Positions 47,440-61,125 of a stretch of 64,000 nucleotides of DNA are shown one piece after another; positions within the stretch are counted from its first letter, which is position 1; each line of letters begins with the position of its first letter. The notes under the pieces were generated by a model, which did not search any database, had not been told where the DNA came from, and was given only the letters and a program-made list of their open reading frames with translations. A program made the position numbers and the translations under genes. The stretch is from Lingula anatina (taxonomy: Eukaryota > Brachiopoda > Lingulata > Lingulida > Lingulidae), in contig NW_019775469.1 in the NCBI RefSeq assembly GCF_001039355.2, positions 189,950-253,949 on the forward strand, written 5' to 3'.

Positions 47440-47499
47440 AGCACTTGCTGACAGCACTTGAATAGCACTTGCTGACATAAGTAGGAAAAGTCATTAATC

Positions 47500-49590
47500 C
47501 GTTTTTCTTTCTCTTAACAGAACTCGATTATGGCGACTCTCGATAGAGCTCCCACTGACAACTGCAAGGAGAAGAGGGCCACTTCTACACTTCAGCTACT
47601 TTGATCAATCCTGGGTGCCAGCAAGCCCTGCCATGGTCTGTCTACGAGGTGGCTGCTACGAGGTGGCCGATGGAAAACCCTTACAGGTAAGCCTGAATGC
47701 AGTGTGCTGACATGGGTAGGAAAAGTCATTAATCAGTTTTTCTTTCTTTTAACAGAACTCGATTATGGCGACTCTCGATAGAGCTCCCACTGACAACTGC
47801 AAGGAGAAGAGGGCCACGTCTACACTTCAGCTACTTCGATCAATCCTGGTGCCAGCGAGTCCTGCCATGGTCTGTCTACGAGGTGGTTGCTACGAGGTGG
47901 CCGATGGAAAACCCTTACAGGTAAGCCTGAATGCAGAGTGCTGACATAAGTAGGAAAAGTCATTAATCCGTTTTTCTTTCTTTTAACAGAACTCGAGTAT
48001 GGCGACTCTCGATAGTTCTCCCACTGACAACTGCAAGGAGAAGAGGGCCACCTCTACACTTCAGCTACTTCGATCAATCCTGGGCGCCAGCAAGCCCTGC
48101 CATGGTCTGTCTACGAGGTGGTTGCTACGAGGTGGCCGATGGAAAACCCTTACAGGTAAGCCTGAATGCAGTGTGCTGACATAAGTAGGAAAAGTCATTA
48201 ATCCGTTTTTCTTTCTTTTAACAGAACTCGATTATGGCAACTCTCGATAGAGCTCCCACTGACAACTGCAAGGAGAAGAGGGCCACATCTACGCTTCAGC
48301 TACTTCGATCATGCCTCGGTGCCATCAAGTCCTGCCATAGCCCGTCTACGAGGTGGCTGCATTTGGGTAGCGTCCAGCGAGTCCTGCCATGGTCTGTCTT
48401 CGAGGTGGCTGCATTGGTTTAGCGTCCAGCAAGTCCTGTCATGGTCTGTCTACGAGGTGGCTGCTACGAGGTGGCTGCATTGCGGAAGCGTCCAAGGTAT
48501 GTGGTATTACACTGAGATGGAAAACACTTACAGGTAAGCCTGAATGCAGTGCGCTGACATGGGTAGGAAAAGTCATTAATCCGTTTTTTTTTCTGTTAAT
48601 AGGACTCAATGATGGCAATTATCAATAGAGCTCCCACTGACAACGGCAAGGAGAAAAGGCGACATCTACGCTTCAGCTACTTCGAGTCCTGCCATATCCT
48701 GTCTACGAGGTGGCTACATTGGGGGTAGCGTCCAACGAGTCCTGCCATGTTCCGTCTACGAGGTGGCTGCATTGGGGTAGCGTCCAACGAGTCCTGCCAT
48801 GGTCCGTCTACGAGGTGGCTGCAGTGGGGAAGCGTCCAGCGAGCCCTGACATAGTTTGTCGACGAGGTGGCTGCATTGGGGCAAGCGTCTAAGGCATGTG
48901 GTGTTTCACTGAGATGGAAAACCCTTAAAGGTAAGCCTGAATGCAGAGTGCTGACATAAGTAGGAAAAGTCATTAATCCGTTTTTCTTTCTGTTAACAGA
49001 ACTCGATTGCGGCAATTCTCAATAGAGCTTCCACTGACAACTGCAAGGAGAAGAGGGCCACATCTACGCTACTTCGATCAATCCTTGGTGTCAGCGAGTC
49101 CTGCCATGGTCTGTCTACGAGGTGGCTGCATTGGGGGAGCGTCCAGCGAGTCCTGCCATGGTCCGTCTACGAGAGGGCTGCATTGGGAGAGCGTCCAGTG
49201 AGTTTTGCCATGGTCCGTCTACGAGGTGGCTGCATTGGGGAAGCGCCAAGCGGGTCCTGCCATGGTCTGTCTACGAGGTATCTGCACTGGGGAGGCGTCC
49301 AGCGAGTCCTGTCATGGTCTGTCTACGAGGTGGCTGCATTGGAGAAGCGTCCAGCGAGTCCTGCCATGGTCTGTCTACGAGGTGGCTGCCAGCGAGTCCT
49401 GCCATGGTCTGTCTACGAGGTGGCTGCATTGGAGAAGCGTCCAGCGAGTCTTGCCATGGTCTGTCTACGAGGTGGCTGCATTGGAGAAGCGTCCAGCGAG
49501 TCCTGCCATGGTCTGTCTACAAGGTGGCTGCATTGGGGAAGCGTCCAAGGCATATGGTGTTTCACTGAGATGGAAAACCCATAAAGGTAA
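47500..49590 (+). repeat. Tandem array of exon-like units with their own splice sites
   Basis: Six units, each with a pyrimidine tract and acceptor (TTTCTTTTAACAG or near), a body starting AACTCGATTATGGCGACTC, and a donor (TTACAG or AAAG, then GTAAGCCTGAATG). The bodies are 47521-47686, 47756-47920, 47990-48155, 48225-48533, 48603-48930 and 49000-49586. The first three repeat at about 235 bp; the last three are longer because a 52-bp minisatellite has expanded inside them. The longest clear body frame (MATLDSSPTDNCKEKRATS) is about 60 codons; unit 1 has a TGA in it. Whether this is transcribed is unknown. Confidence 0.85.
48330..49560. repeat. 52-bp minisatellite inside the exon-like units
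   Basis: Units built on GCGTCCAGCGAGTCCTGCC, ATGGTCTGTCTACGAGG and TGGCTGCATTGGGGAA, in near-perfect tandem (for example starts near 49144 and 49196). Since 52 is not a multiple of 3, a reading frame passes through all three phases, and the array from about 49122 to 49584 is open in every forward frame. Confidence 0.9.
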
Positions 49591-52500
49591 GCCGTATTAT
49601 TGGGGAGAGAAATAGACTAAAATGATTTTTCAGTTGTAGTCTTTGCCATAAACTTTTTACCATACTGGCCATTCGGACCTCAACTTTCCTAAAATTACGT
49701 ACTGAGCTGAGTCGATTCACTGGTCCGAATACAAATTTTAATATAACTGAACTAGATTGCATTTTTATATTATTATTAACAAGCCCTTGCAATTTTAGAA
49801 TTAGGGTGCAATTGTTACACTAAAAATTAAATCAAGTTCTTTTTAAAACTTGTTGTGTTATAGAAATATAAGAAAATAAAATAAAATAATCGTCTTAACA
49901 GCCAAAGTACTATGAAACATTAAAATACTTTCTGGAATGAACGGGGTGTAATTACCAGTGACATACATGTTCTTTGTTACAATTACTCCAAGCTTTCAAT
50001 TACTTTTCATACTTTCGTGTGAACATGTTATATTTCATTTGTAGGCTACGAAAGGGCAGTTTTCCATAAATAATGACCGAACGCAGATACCATCAATCCT
50101 AGCCCAAATGTCCAAGATGCGTAAACACTTAATGGCACTAGCAAGGAGCCCCTGTAGCCACTTTCATTGATGATCTGACGTCCTAGCAGTCTTGATTTTT
50201 AAGGACACGGCTTGTTTGCAAAAATTTTTAGAGAATGTGGAATGATAATGAAGAGCTATTTACTGTATGTAAGAGGAATACAATCTAATAATGTACTCAA
50301 GCCTTTTATATATTGAGAATTTTTTGCGCTCCATGGGTCGGGTGTAATTGTATTTAGTAAGTTTTATTTTTTCACTTATGACAGTGAAACGTTTTATTCC
50401 AATAGCTTAATAGAAAACTGAAGTTCAGTATGATCATTCATAATTCCATTAATGTTCAAATTATATAAGATGAATGAAGTGTGAAAATTTTAAGTCTGCC
50501 TCAACAGTTATTATTAAAATTTAAAATGGCATATCTAGTTGCATTATCCACATTCGCAAAGCATTGGTATTACCACAACTTATGGTCGTCTGTGTTTTAT
50601 TTCAATATTAGTGATGTAGTCATTTTTCATATTTGTGCTTTTGATGATGTGGAGTTGTTTGTCAGTATAGCGTTTGAGAAGATCATAATCCGCACACTTA
50701 CCTCAACTAACCCTCACATCTTTGTAAAATCCGACTTGATGTAAATGGTTTTACATGAAGAGGTTTTACATTGATAGCTTGTGCAAAATCTATAGTGAAA
50801 TATTTTACGTTTGAGAAAATATTTCATTATATTTTTTGTACACAGCTCCTCGTAAGGGATGGCTGGGTGCACCCAGCCATCTCTCAAGATTGAGGATCGC
50901 ACATAACTAATATTACTAATATTATGATTTTCTCAAGTGCTATAGTTGACAAATATATCCAATTCATCATATAAGCACCTTTTTCTCCGGACCCAAAAAT
51001 CCATATTGAAATTTGCATGGACGGTCATACAGTGTAATGTGAAATATGAAATATGTCGAAGCAAGCTTGCTTTATTCTTTTTGTATCATAAAGGTAGTTG
51101 CGATTTCAGGGCAAAATTACATTTGAGAAACTTCTATTCAGTTATGTCAAAGTTTAATTTCAATCATTGATGTGTCTGGCCAATAATCATATTACCTGAA
51201 CTTTTATATATTTTATCACGAGAGAGAACTATATCCAAGTTCTGATGTATGCTTTCAGTTGTTTAAGGATAGAGATACTTTATTTATGGATTCATCCCCC
51301 TAGATGAAGTTGAAATAAGCTTCAGTTTACTTGTGTTAAGACTAGTATATGTCTTGATTGTTTTCAGTGGGAATTACATGTATTTTGGTAAATTCTTGCG
51401 CTTCATCTTGTGTACCAGTTTAGTGTATGGAGAATAGTTTTAGTCAAGAGAAAGTTTATTCAGTTGCACCATACTGTCTAAAACGGGGCGCCGTGCCAAT
51501 AAAAAACTGAAGTTGTCATGTTTTATTGACTGAATTTTCCGGGCGTGGGCATTTTCCCGGCATTCCCCAGAAGGGTTTAGACGGGTTTTTCCCCACGGCC
51601 CGAGAGTATCGGGTACTACCATTTATTGAGACATTGTGTTTACACGATTCATTAATTATTGCTGAAGTACTTTTGAAATTGAGTGTTACTGTATATAGCA
51701 GTTGAATAAAACTATATTTTCTCATTTTTTTTTTTTTTTGTTTAAAAAACAAAACGGAAGGCGTGTACAGATGGTAAAATAATTACCAGACTTGCAAATT
51801 AATTTTAATGGAGTTAAATGCCTATGCACGCGGCTCGTTTAACAAAGTCGAAATTCTTTTCAATTGCCCCTTTTCACAAATTTGATTTTAGATTTGGCGA
51901 TTTCTGTCACGTAGATTTCTTCCATAAAACTAGGCAATGTCCGGGTAATAAAATTGATTTTTGGTTTTGCGTAACTTTTCCTCCGGGCATAACTAGAACC
52001 GTTACCTAGACTATCCCGAGTCGTATTATAGCCCCTAAAATCAACTATCTTACACAAATCTATCCCGCTGTAGATGTAAGAACCCAACACCTCTTGCTGT
52101 TGGTGAAGGGGCACAATATATATAGGGTCGTATCCAGGATTTCCTAGAGGGGGTTTCGTTTTTATTGATTCCCCCACCCCACGAAAAAAGCACTTTTTAA
52201 AATTCGGTGTGTTGACGAAACGATTCGAATTAAGCATGAAATAAATTAATTATAAATTAATATATTAGTATTAAAGTCAATAAATTCACGTTGCAGAACT
52301 CGGATACTTTCGATATGGAAGATTTTTTGTCGCATACTCGATTGACACAACATCTAAGATATCGCGTCATAATCGGCTATGACTGAGTAAAGAGAGGCAT
52401 TAATATACAAGACAGTCGAAAGGAAAGATCGAAAGAAGGTCGATGGCATTGAAAGTCGCAGACCCACAAGGCCCATTTTTGGGCACTATTTACTCTTAGT

Positions 52501-54570
52501 AGAAAATTCATGTTTAAATATAAAATTCTGCATACTTCAAGATGACTTATTACTGATTAAATCCACTCAAATGCAGCCATTTGGGAATTTGATGCCACGT
52601 CTTGAAAACTTATATTTCGATCGTTATATTTCAAATGAATGCAGCTGCAGGTTATAAAATCCATCAATGTGAAATTCACCAAACAGTTTTACACCGCTAC
52701 CAATTCCGTCTTAAGAAAAACCTGAATTTAAACTTGTCTGTGTCCTATGTTGGCCGCTCAAACGAACTTGGTCAGTTAAATCAATTTATTTTAATCAATA
52801 AAACTAACAAGAACTATTCTGACATATATTTCTAGTTAAGAGCTGTAAATGTTTTCTCTGCTTGGCAATTTTTATCATTTTAAAAAAAGGCGATAAGCGC
52901 GATGCAACGTCCAAAACGGCGGCAAATGCACGATTACAATTTTTTAGAGGTAAACAAGATATAATAAACACACCTTTGTAAGCTATTTTTGGTTTTAATG
53001 TTGACTGATATATCAACAATAAATTAACTTTTCTAGGTAAACCTACCAACGAGGACTTATTTTGTATGAAAAAAAAAGCACTCCATTGCGATTCACGACC
53101 GCCTCCAGGCACTCCTTACCAATGCAGATATATCCCATATAGAGAAATGGTCATATAATCAACGAAATGCATACTCAACTGGCGATCATTTCGAAATAGA
53201 ATGTTTGTCAAATTTCCGTAATATGTATCCCTTTTGTCGTCTGAAAAGTTGTTAAATAAAACGTAGAATCAAATACAGCACGGTATGAATAAAACTGGTA
53301 GACAGCAGGGGCGGATCCAGGATACTTTGAAGGGTGGGGGGGGGGGCGGATTTTTTTAACAAGCCCTCAAATACGATGCCAACCCCCGGCCCCCTTGGCG
53401 TGGGGTAGGGGCCCGCTCAAGGTGCCCAGAAAAAATTGGTATTTTGAAAGACAAACGGTGCCATTTGGTACGGTTTTAGGGCTACCGTTTAGAACTATGA
53501 TTCAGTTGGTCAAATTCCTAACTTCAAATGGGGAATATTTGTGTGTTTTTTTCCAGAAACCGAAGGGGGGGGACGTCAGGATCCCGCTGCATCACCCCCC
53601 CCCCCCCTAAATCCGCCACTGGTCTCAGCCTACTTCAAAACATAGGCCTAAAAGTAGAGCTACATTGTACTTCTACACATGTATGTTCAAAATGAGGACG
53701 TCAGCTGAAACTTAAATTTTTGTTTCTTTGCTTCAAAGGAAAATCGTTGGTAGGTCTTTTCGTACCCGGTAAGTCTATTAATTAGTATGAATCAGAGAAG
53801 TAGAAAACTCCTATGGCATGAATGAATTATTTTCAGGAAAATAGAAATGGGTATTGGAATCCTCTAGGAAACTCTCTTTTCCGTTCATGTTTTTTTTTTT
53901 TCGTCTTGTCACAAATGTTCCCATCTCATTCTTACGTTTCCCCGTTGTTTTACCTTAAACCCCCCGAGTTTCAGTCGATTAACGAAACAAAAGAGTGGGA
54001 AAACTTTTTTCAATCACAATGCTTTGTTAGTTGCACTGTGAAATGCATTGTGTTGGTTGAGGCAACGTTTTCATTACGTTAAACGAGATTTCGCGAGAAA
54101 ATATAAAGGAAGTAGTGGAAACTAGTACACCGTCTTCAGGTAAGTATTAAAATTCAGGTTTCAGTTTTTTAAATGGTGAATTATAAAGTTTTATATTACC
54201 CACGTGTCCTGGGATAAATGTTTTTCACATCACAGACGGTACTCGAAACTAAATGTTATGAGTTTTTCGTTATCTTTGGAAGGGCACATGGGCCATGGCG
54301 ATCTCGAGCAAAATTATTAAAATGGCGCCGAATAAAAGAATATTAATTTTTGGCCTTATACATGTAGACATCGTTTAGATCTATGACTTTAATAAAAATG
54401 TATGATAAGTTGCCGTATTAAATATCGCTTGGAATAGGAAAGATCATAAGGTGTTTAATGTGTAGGTGAATAATACTGTCGACTAAATTTCAGTTTTGCT
54501 AACAATATTTTTCTAGAAATTCTATTTTCTTATTAGCTCTAATATACGTTAAATGTAATCTTAAAATATT
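49591..54570. other. Gene-free interval before PRPF38B
   Basis: No exon I can support on either strand. It holds the inverted-repeat element at 53306-53621 and another transposon-like end near 52124 (GGGTCGTATCCAGG). The PRPF38B non-coding first exon probably ends at the donor after CGTCTTCAG (54139). Confidence 0.6.
53306..53621. mobile_element. 316-bp non-autonomous DNA transposon
   Basis: The left end is CAGGGGCGGATCCAGG. The right end, read on the other strand, is CAGTGGCGGATTTAGG. Poly-G and poly-C runs sit just inside the ends. CAGNGGCGGAT-type termini are common on small hAT-like elements in animals; that assignment is from memory. Confidence 0.75.
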
Positions 54571-54595
54571 ATTTCAGTTGTCTTTTGGCTTCACC

Positions 54596-57500
54596 ATGGC
54601 ACCAACAAGTGCTCTACCAATTTGGGGCAATGAGGCGACCATGAACCTAAATAGCCTCATATTAACTAATATACAGTCATCGCCGTATTTCAAAGTTAAT
54701 CTGTATGAGCTGAAGACGTACCATGAAGTCATAGATGAGATTTATTATAAGGTAAGTAACAGCTGTATTCCCACAAAATATTATTTGATTTTTTACTTAA
54801 TAACTCGGTTTAAGTTTATTCTTAATCGTATTTACCTATGGTCATTGAGATCATGTTCAAAGTTTTTTATTTAAATTCCAAATATTAAGATATTTCTGCT
54901 GTCCAAACCGCATGGTAAAGTAAGATCATGTGCAGTCAGTCAGAAAATTTGTTTTGATGATGTAAACTACAATCCGTGACCTTCTTAACACTTACATTAA
55001 TAGGTAACTCACCTTGAACCTTGGGAGAAGGGTAGCAGGAAGACAGCTGGGCAGACAGGAATGTGTGGAGGGGTATGTTTAATTAAATTTTAATGTTTTT
55101 TGTCTCAAGTCAGATGTGTTGATATTGCATATGTATTTTGATCTTTGAATGGGGAAGTACATTCAGTAAAAGTTCATCTTGAGTATAAAAATTATCTCTG
55201 GGTAAATTGATTCAAAGTTTCAAGATGTGGGACAAAGAAATTCATGTAACAAACCTACCTTGTGTATTCAACAAGTTTCTTTTATTTACTGTCCAACACT
55301 TCATCTGGTTCCAAGCTCAGGATTGTACTATTTACAGATGTCTGTTTTGAAGACCACTTTTTTCTCACATTCACTGAAGCCAGATCAATGACTTTTCCTT
55401 GTATTCATATAAATTAATATTTTAACAGGGGTTATACATTTTATTACTTAAAGAAATCAAGTTGCCATAGACATTAGCAAAGACTATCTAAAAAAAAGTC
55501 AAGACATAGAAAATTGTGTTTCCTGTCCCTAAAATGTCAATATATGTACTGTGCAGTATATTTATATATTGTTAGAGCTCTGAATGCGTACTTTGCGTTT
55601 CAGATAAAAGATTGTACTAGCTATGTGTGTGTATGTTTGAGTGTGTAATTGTGTATGTGTACATTTCTGTACAATATTTTTCATATTTCAGGTCCGAGGT
55701 GTTGGAGCTGGTGGCATAGTCTCCAGTGCGTACTGTCTTCTCTACAAACTGTACACACTGAAGTTGACCAGGAAGCAAGTGAATGGACTTATTACACACA
55801 CAGACTCTCCTTACATCAGGGGACTTGGTTTTATGTACCTCAGGTATGTTGATGGCAAATACAAGAAAATCACTGTCTTGGCTTTCAACCAGTTCTATTA
55901 TTCAAGAATGTTTTTTTTTTTTTTCNTGGGGGTCTATACGAATGCGCTTGCTCCAGCTGGTGGTACAATATTCGGAGGCGGTATCGCCTCTCTGATCCTC
56001 TAGTTCAAGAATGTTTTTTTTTTTTTTCAGTTGTCTGTTAAATTAATAAGTTGTGAAGATTCCAGTATCACTTAAAGGAAATAAATAAATAAATAAATAA
56101 ATAATAGTCCTTGTAGACTGTAAGTAATTTAAAATGATTGTTTTATATGGTTTATATAAGATAACACTGTAAATGATGTGAACACTTCAAGGAAATGTGA
56201 AAAGAAAAAAACAAAACTTAAGTTATATACCATAGGAACAGACAGTGACAGTAGTGGACAGATATCTATATAATCTATAGGCTTTTTGTCTTTTGTCTTT
56301 TTCTTTCTTTGTTTTTCATCCAATTTAACAGTTAAATTAAGCATATTAGGCTGATTGTGTACCATAAAAGTTCCTACAGTGAGTAGCAGTTAGAATTATG
56401 AATGTTTTTAAAATTATTTTTTGAATTATTTTATTTTATCAGATACACACAACCCCCTGCTGACCTCTGGGAGTGGTACGAACCTTACCTTGATGATGAG
56501 GAGGTATGTAGCACAAAACACATGCAAAGAAAACACTTAAATCAAGGTACCATTTTCAAACAAGACCAATGGAAAATATTTTAAACATTGTTTGGACGAA
56601 GAAGTACCATTTTTGGATTTATTATTTTTTCATTTTATTTATTTTTTATTTATTTATTTATTTATTATTATTTTTTTTTTTTGGGGGGGGGGGGCAGGGG
56701 GAGTGGGGGGTATGAAAATTGATATTTCTGTCATTGCATAAATTATTGCTTTGAAATGTATCCAGTGCATAATTTTTGGCTCACTCTTGAAATGGGATAA
56801 AAAAACCAAGCGTAAGTTTTTAAAGGGAGCTTTGAACTTTAATCTAAGCAAGAAGCCTGAAATTTGAACCTCCAAATTTTCTTTTTACAATTCTTACACA
56901 ACATGTCAAAACAAATGCACAAAACATTGAAAACATTGACAAAGTCTGGTATATTGGAGCAGATCCAATAATTATTGGTGAGTACTAAAGGTTTTCTTTC
57001 TCCTTTGTTTCTTTACATTTGAACTCACATTTAAGTAGATCTTACAAATTGTGTAGTAAATACATTTCAAAAGTAGCAGTTGTAAATTGATGGAAGTTGT
57101 TGAGTTGTCTAAACCTAAGCTAAAATGAGCTAGCAGTTCAGTTAACTTCTGAATCAGTTCTGGAATTCTTATTCGTAATCTTTTGCAAGCAATTGCTGTA
57201 CAAACAAACTGTTTGCTGTAGAAGTTAAAGAATCGCATGGAAAGATTTCCTGTAACTAACAAGACAGAGCAAATTTCTTATCACATTGTTTACACGTGTG
57301 ATTTACAGATATTTCAAAACATTTTTCTAAGTATGGGGTTAAGTGTACTGTTTGGTTGTGCAAAATCATCACTTTGAGAGGGCGACAGTTGATTGGACTG
57401 AACTGCTTGCCTCTGTATAATAGTATTTTTAAAATGAGAAAGACAGGTTGAGGTTGACAATGTTGACTGTCTCATGTGTTTTGTAACTGTAGGGCAGGTG

Positions 57501-59678
57501 CTCTAAGCCATGGCCGCCAAAGCGAAGATTGCAGGGTGACGACTCTGGGCACACGGACCTCGCTTTGAGGTTAAGCTCTAAAACAGGCTTGTTGAATCTG
57601 TCAACATTTCTTAAAATTGCCTTGTTGTTGTATAATATATTGCCAGGTTGTTTAATAGTTGAGGAGATATTAATTGGCGATTAGTACTCTAGTTTTCATT
57701 ACTTACCTCTGGTTGATGAAATAACATATGTTATTTGATTGAATTCCTTAAGCTACTTGGAAAAATGGCCAAATAACATACCCTCCCTCAATAATGAGAA
57801 TACTCTTTAACTCCATAGGGCAGACAATTTTTGTCTTGTGTTAGTTTCAAGAAAAATATCCAGTATGTTTGAGTAGTTATTGAAGACAAACCTTTTGTAT
57901 ACAAATGAGACAGAGAGACATTTTCATTGAAGATGCAGTTTTCTTATCAGTATAAATGAAAAAGTCACAAAAGCTTCTCGTTTAGTTAATCATCCCCTGG
58001 CCCCTCCACCCAAAACAAAAAATAGATAAGTGAATTCTGCCATGTTCATTCTGAAACTCATAATTTTAGTAGCTGTAAACTTTGTATTGGCATTCTTGGA
58101 TCTATTTATTTTTAATCCCCAAAACTTGCGTCAGAGCTGGATGAAAACTCATTTTTTTCTAAATAAAAATGAAAAAAAAAAAGAAATTAATGCTGGATTT
58201 TTTCTATTAAATGATGACATTTATCTAATTGGTATCTGTTATTATTACAGGTATAATGGCTAGAGCACGGCCCATGCAGAACCACACTTAAGAGCCTACC
58301 TGACAAATCCTGTATTAAACACCTTGATTCCCATTCTATCTTACAGGAAATCGATGTTAAAGCTGGAACTGGGCATGTCATGACAATAGGAGAAATGTTA
58401 CGACAATGGCTCACCAAACTAGAGTGGTACTGCACGTTGTTTCCACGCATTCCCGTGCCGGTGCAGAAGAGCAATCAACAGCGTCTACGAGAGCGCCAGT
58501 TTGCCCGTCCCGTCCGTGTGGCTGGAGGAGAGGAAGAAGAGGAGCAAAGCGCTGATAGACGGATCCCCGATGAAGATGTGTCCTTTGGTGAAGCTGCTCG
58601 GATGTCCAGAGTAAGAAGGTAAAAGTTCATTCAAGTTTCATTGCATTTGGGATTGTTATATATATGTAAGTATATTATGGTAATAAAAAAACAGTCTCCT
58701 GTTAATATAACGATTCAGTTTTCTTTGAAATCTTCGAGATTGCAGGTACGTTTTTGGTTAAACTCAATTAAAACTTTGAATTAAATAGACAGCTTTACTA
58801 TTCTGCAACCATGGTATGATTTGGTTTCCTTAAATAGATAGTCTTTTGTGCAAAATAAGCCTGTTGATTTTACTATTAATTACAGATCTAAAACCCCAGA
58901 ACGCCGCCCTAGATCTCCCTTCAGGAAAAAAAGCCCACCCTTTGATATCGCCAAAGAAATTGAGAAAGAACGTGATCGTCAACAGAGAGATGGCCATTCC
59001 AGGAGCAGAGATGGAAGGTAGGCAAACTGGGTCTGATATTACCTCTGAAATTATCAAATATTCAAATAATAGGTGCTCTTGCTTTAAAAGTGGTCATCTT
59101 TTTATACATTTGCATCATTTAACATTTTACATCCTTAAAAGACCGAAATGATTGAGCTTAAGTCGGTAGTTTAAGAAAATCTCAATGAACATCAGTCTTA
59201 TGCTGAAATGAACTTTCAGAGTATCTTGTGACAAACCATTCAGTTTGTTAAGATTATCCATCTGTTTTGCAGAGAACATCAGAGGTCAAGGTCAAAAGAC
59301 AGGCATCGGGATGATTACAGGTCGAGACATCGATCACGGTCCCGTGAGAGAGTAAAAAGCTCAAGACACCGGTCTCGCTCAAAAGAAAGGTCTAAGCACC
59401 GCTCCCGATCCAAAGAAAGATCAAAGCACAGGTCCAGGTCAAAGGAACGGTCGCGGCATAGGTCGCGCTCTAAAGATAGAACAAGACACAGGTCTCGATC
59501 AAAAGAGAAGTCAAAACACCGCTCTCGTTCCAAAGACCGAAAAAGATCACGCACACCAGATAGGAAATATTCAAAGCATGAAAAAAGTAGCAAACATCGA
59601 AGAAGCAGGTCTAAAGAGACTTCTTTTGAGAGAGATCTGAGAAAAGAAAAGGAGAGACAAGCCGAGAAAAACAGCTAG
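54596..59678 (+). CDS. PRPF38B: Pre-mRNA-splicing factor 38B
   Basis: Nuclear spliceosomal protein of the PRP38 family, associated with tri-snRNP and B-complex activation. Seven coding exons: 54596-54751, 55004-55072, 55692-55843, 56443-56503, 58347-58618, 58886-59017 and 59273-59678. Total 1248 nt, 415 residues plus stop, phases matched. The PRP38 domain fills residues 7 to about 190: LPIWGNEATMNLN, SSPYFKVNLYELKTYHEV, HLEPWEKGSRKTAGQTGMCG, THTDSPYIRGLGFMYLRYTQ, VMTIGEMLRQWLTKLEW and LFPRIPVPVQK are near identical to the remembered human protein. The C-terminus is an RS domain with about eight repeats of a SRSKERSKHR type. Human PRPF38B is 546 aa; the difference is in the longer RS tail and Ala/Gln-rich N-terminus. 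A non-coding first exon likely ends at 54139. Confidence 0.97.
55904..56030. other. Probable assembly artefact with ambiguous base in PRPF38B intron 3
   Basis: TTCAAGAATG plus a long poly-T run occurs twice (55901 and 56006). Between them is a compositionally different ~80-bp stretch that begins with an N at about 55926. A collapsed or gap-filled homopolymer is the simplest reading. It is intronic, so the gene model is unaffected. Confidence 0.6.
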
Positions 59679-61125
59679 TAGACTAAATGGAGAAGTTCAG
59701 ATCTCTCAAAAGAGACGTAACTCTAGTGTACAGCACTGCTTTTTATAAACGTTCTTGTAGGAAAAGTTTTTATGATGTTTTAGCGGCTGTCACTGTCATG
59801 TAACTCATTTGATTGATTTCAGAAGAGTTTGCAATGCTCTTAAATAAGAGTAGAGCATTTTCTTTTTTAAAAATTTGCATTAGAGGTTTCCACACGCTCT
59901 TCTTGACGTTAATAAATGAATTTGACAAGACCAAAATATCCTCTGGTCTCATCTCTGAACTACAAGTTCTCCATTACTGGAGGCATGAGGCACTGAATGT
60001 GACATCACATTTTTCAGGAAAGCTCCACAATGAGATTCATTTAAAATATGACCAACATATTAAGTGAAAAAAAATTGCTAGGATAATTTGACAAAACTTC
60101 TATCATCATGTGTACATACAACGTAATTCATAGTGATTGTAAGTAACATATATTTTTATTTTTAAGTTGTCGTTTTCAAAAACATCTTTCAGAAAAGACA
60201 AATCCTTTGTCTTGTTGATGGATTATAAGTGTCAAATATATAAATTAGAAAAAATAAACATTTTAATATTAAACATCAGGAATGCTGTGTGACTTATGCA
60301 ACAAACCACTGTAATCTGCATAGCCAAAAAAAGCATTACACTTGGTTTATTTCACTTCCCTTAGACAGAGATGCATTGACCTTGAAATTTTAAAAATATG
60401 TGAAAAGCATATGGTAAGGGAATTTTTTTATGCAAGAGTCCAAATTTAAATTGAGCATTCCTGCATGTATTAAAAATGTCTTAATCTCACAATTCTCCCT
60501 TACATGTTAACCTGCTAAAGGCAACATTGTTGCTCATTCTGAGTTCATTCTATTTTAGTAATTTCTGTAAAAAATTGATTCCTTAGTCGCTGGGGGGCAG
60601 CATGTCCTTTCCCGACCATGTGCAATCTACTTAGATCAAATTTTATTTCAATCCAGTACAATGAATTATCCAAATTCTTTTTCAAATGGAATGTCACCTA
60701 CATTATAAATATCTAGAGTATAAAAGTTGAATCTGTTACAATTATGCTGTTAAACAGTAGAGTGAGTTCTTTAGCCAGTACTTAACTGTATGGTACTTGT
60801 ACTGTATCACCGTTTATTCAGGAATGTGGCTACATGTAAAAATGTGAGACTCCTACAACTTTGAAATCTTTTAAAAAATGAGAAATAATGATTACCTACA
60901 CCCTGAACTTCATTAAATTAAAACAGCTATGCTTTCTTTCTCTCTTTTTTGTTATAATGAAGTCGTGATATTTTGCATTTACATAAACTGCACTGAAACA
61001 TCTGCTGCTTTCTTTTTAAAAAAAAAAGTGGAGTCAAGATGCTTTTTCCAGTGAATTGTGTTAAGCTTAATTTGATCTAATTTGTGGAGAGACTAGGTCA
61101 CAATGTGACACTGTCTCCTTGTACA
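59679..61125. other. Convergent 3' region between PRPF38B and the RING-CH gene
   Basis: PRPF38B 3' UTR, with a likely AATAAA near 60252, and non-coding sequence up to the stop codon of the minus-strand gene at 61126. No further exons were seen. Confidence 0.6.

Noticed and set aside
48677-49015. Minus-strand open frame in the exon-like repeat array
   Set aside because: It arises from the 52-bp minisatellite, which lacks stops in several frames; there is no evidence of antisense splice sites.
57495-57575. GC-richer block in PRPF38B intron 4 with AAAGCGAAG and CTCGCTTT words, considered as a structured RNA
   Set aside because: The pairing is short and interrupted, no C/D or H/ACA boxes were found, and no known RNA family was recognised.
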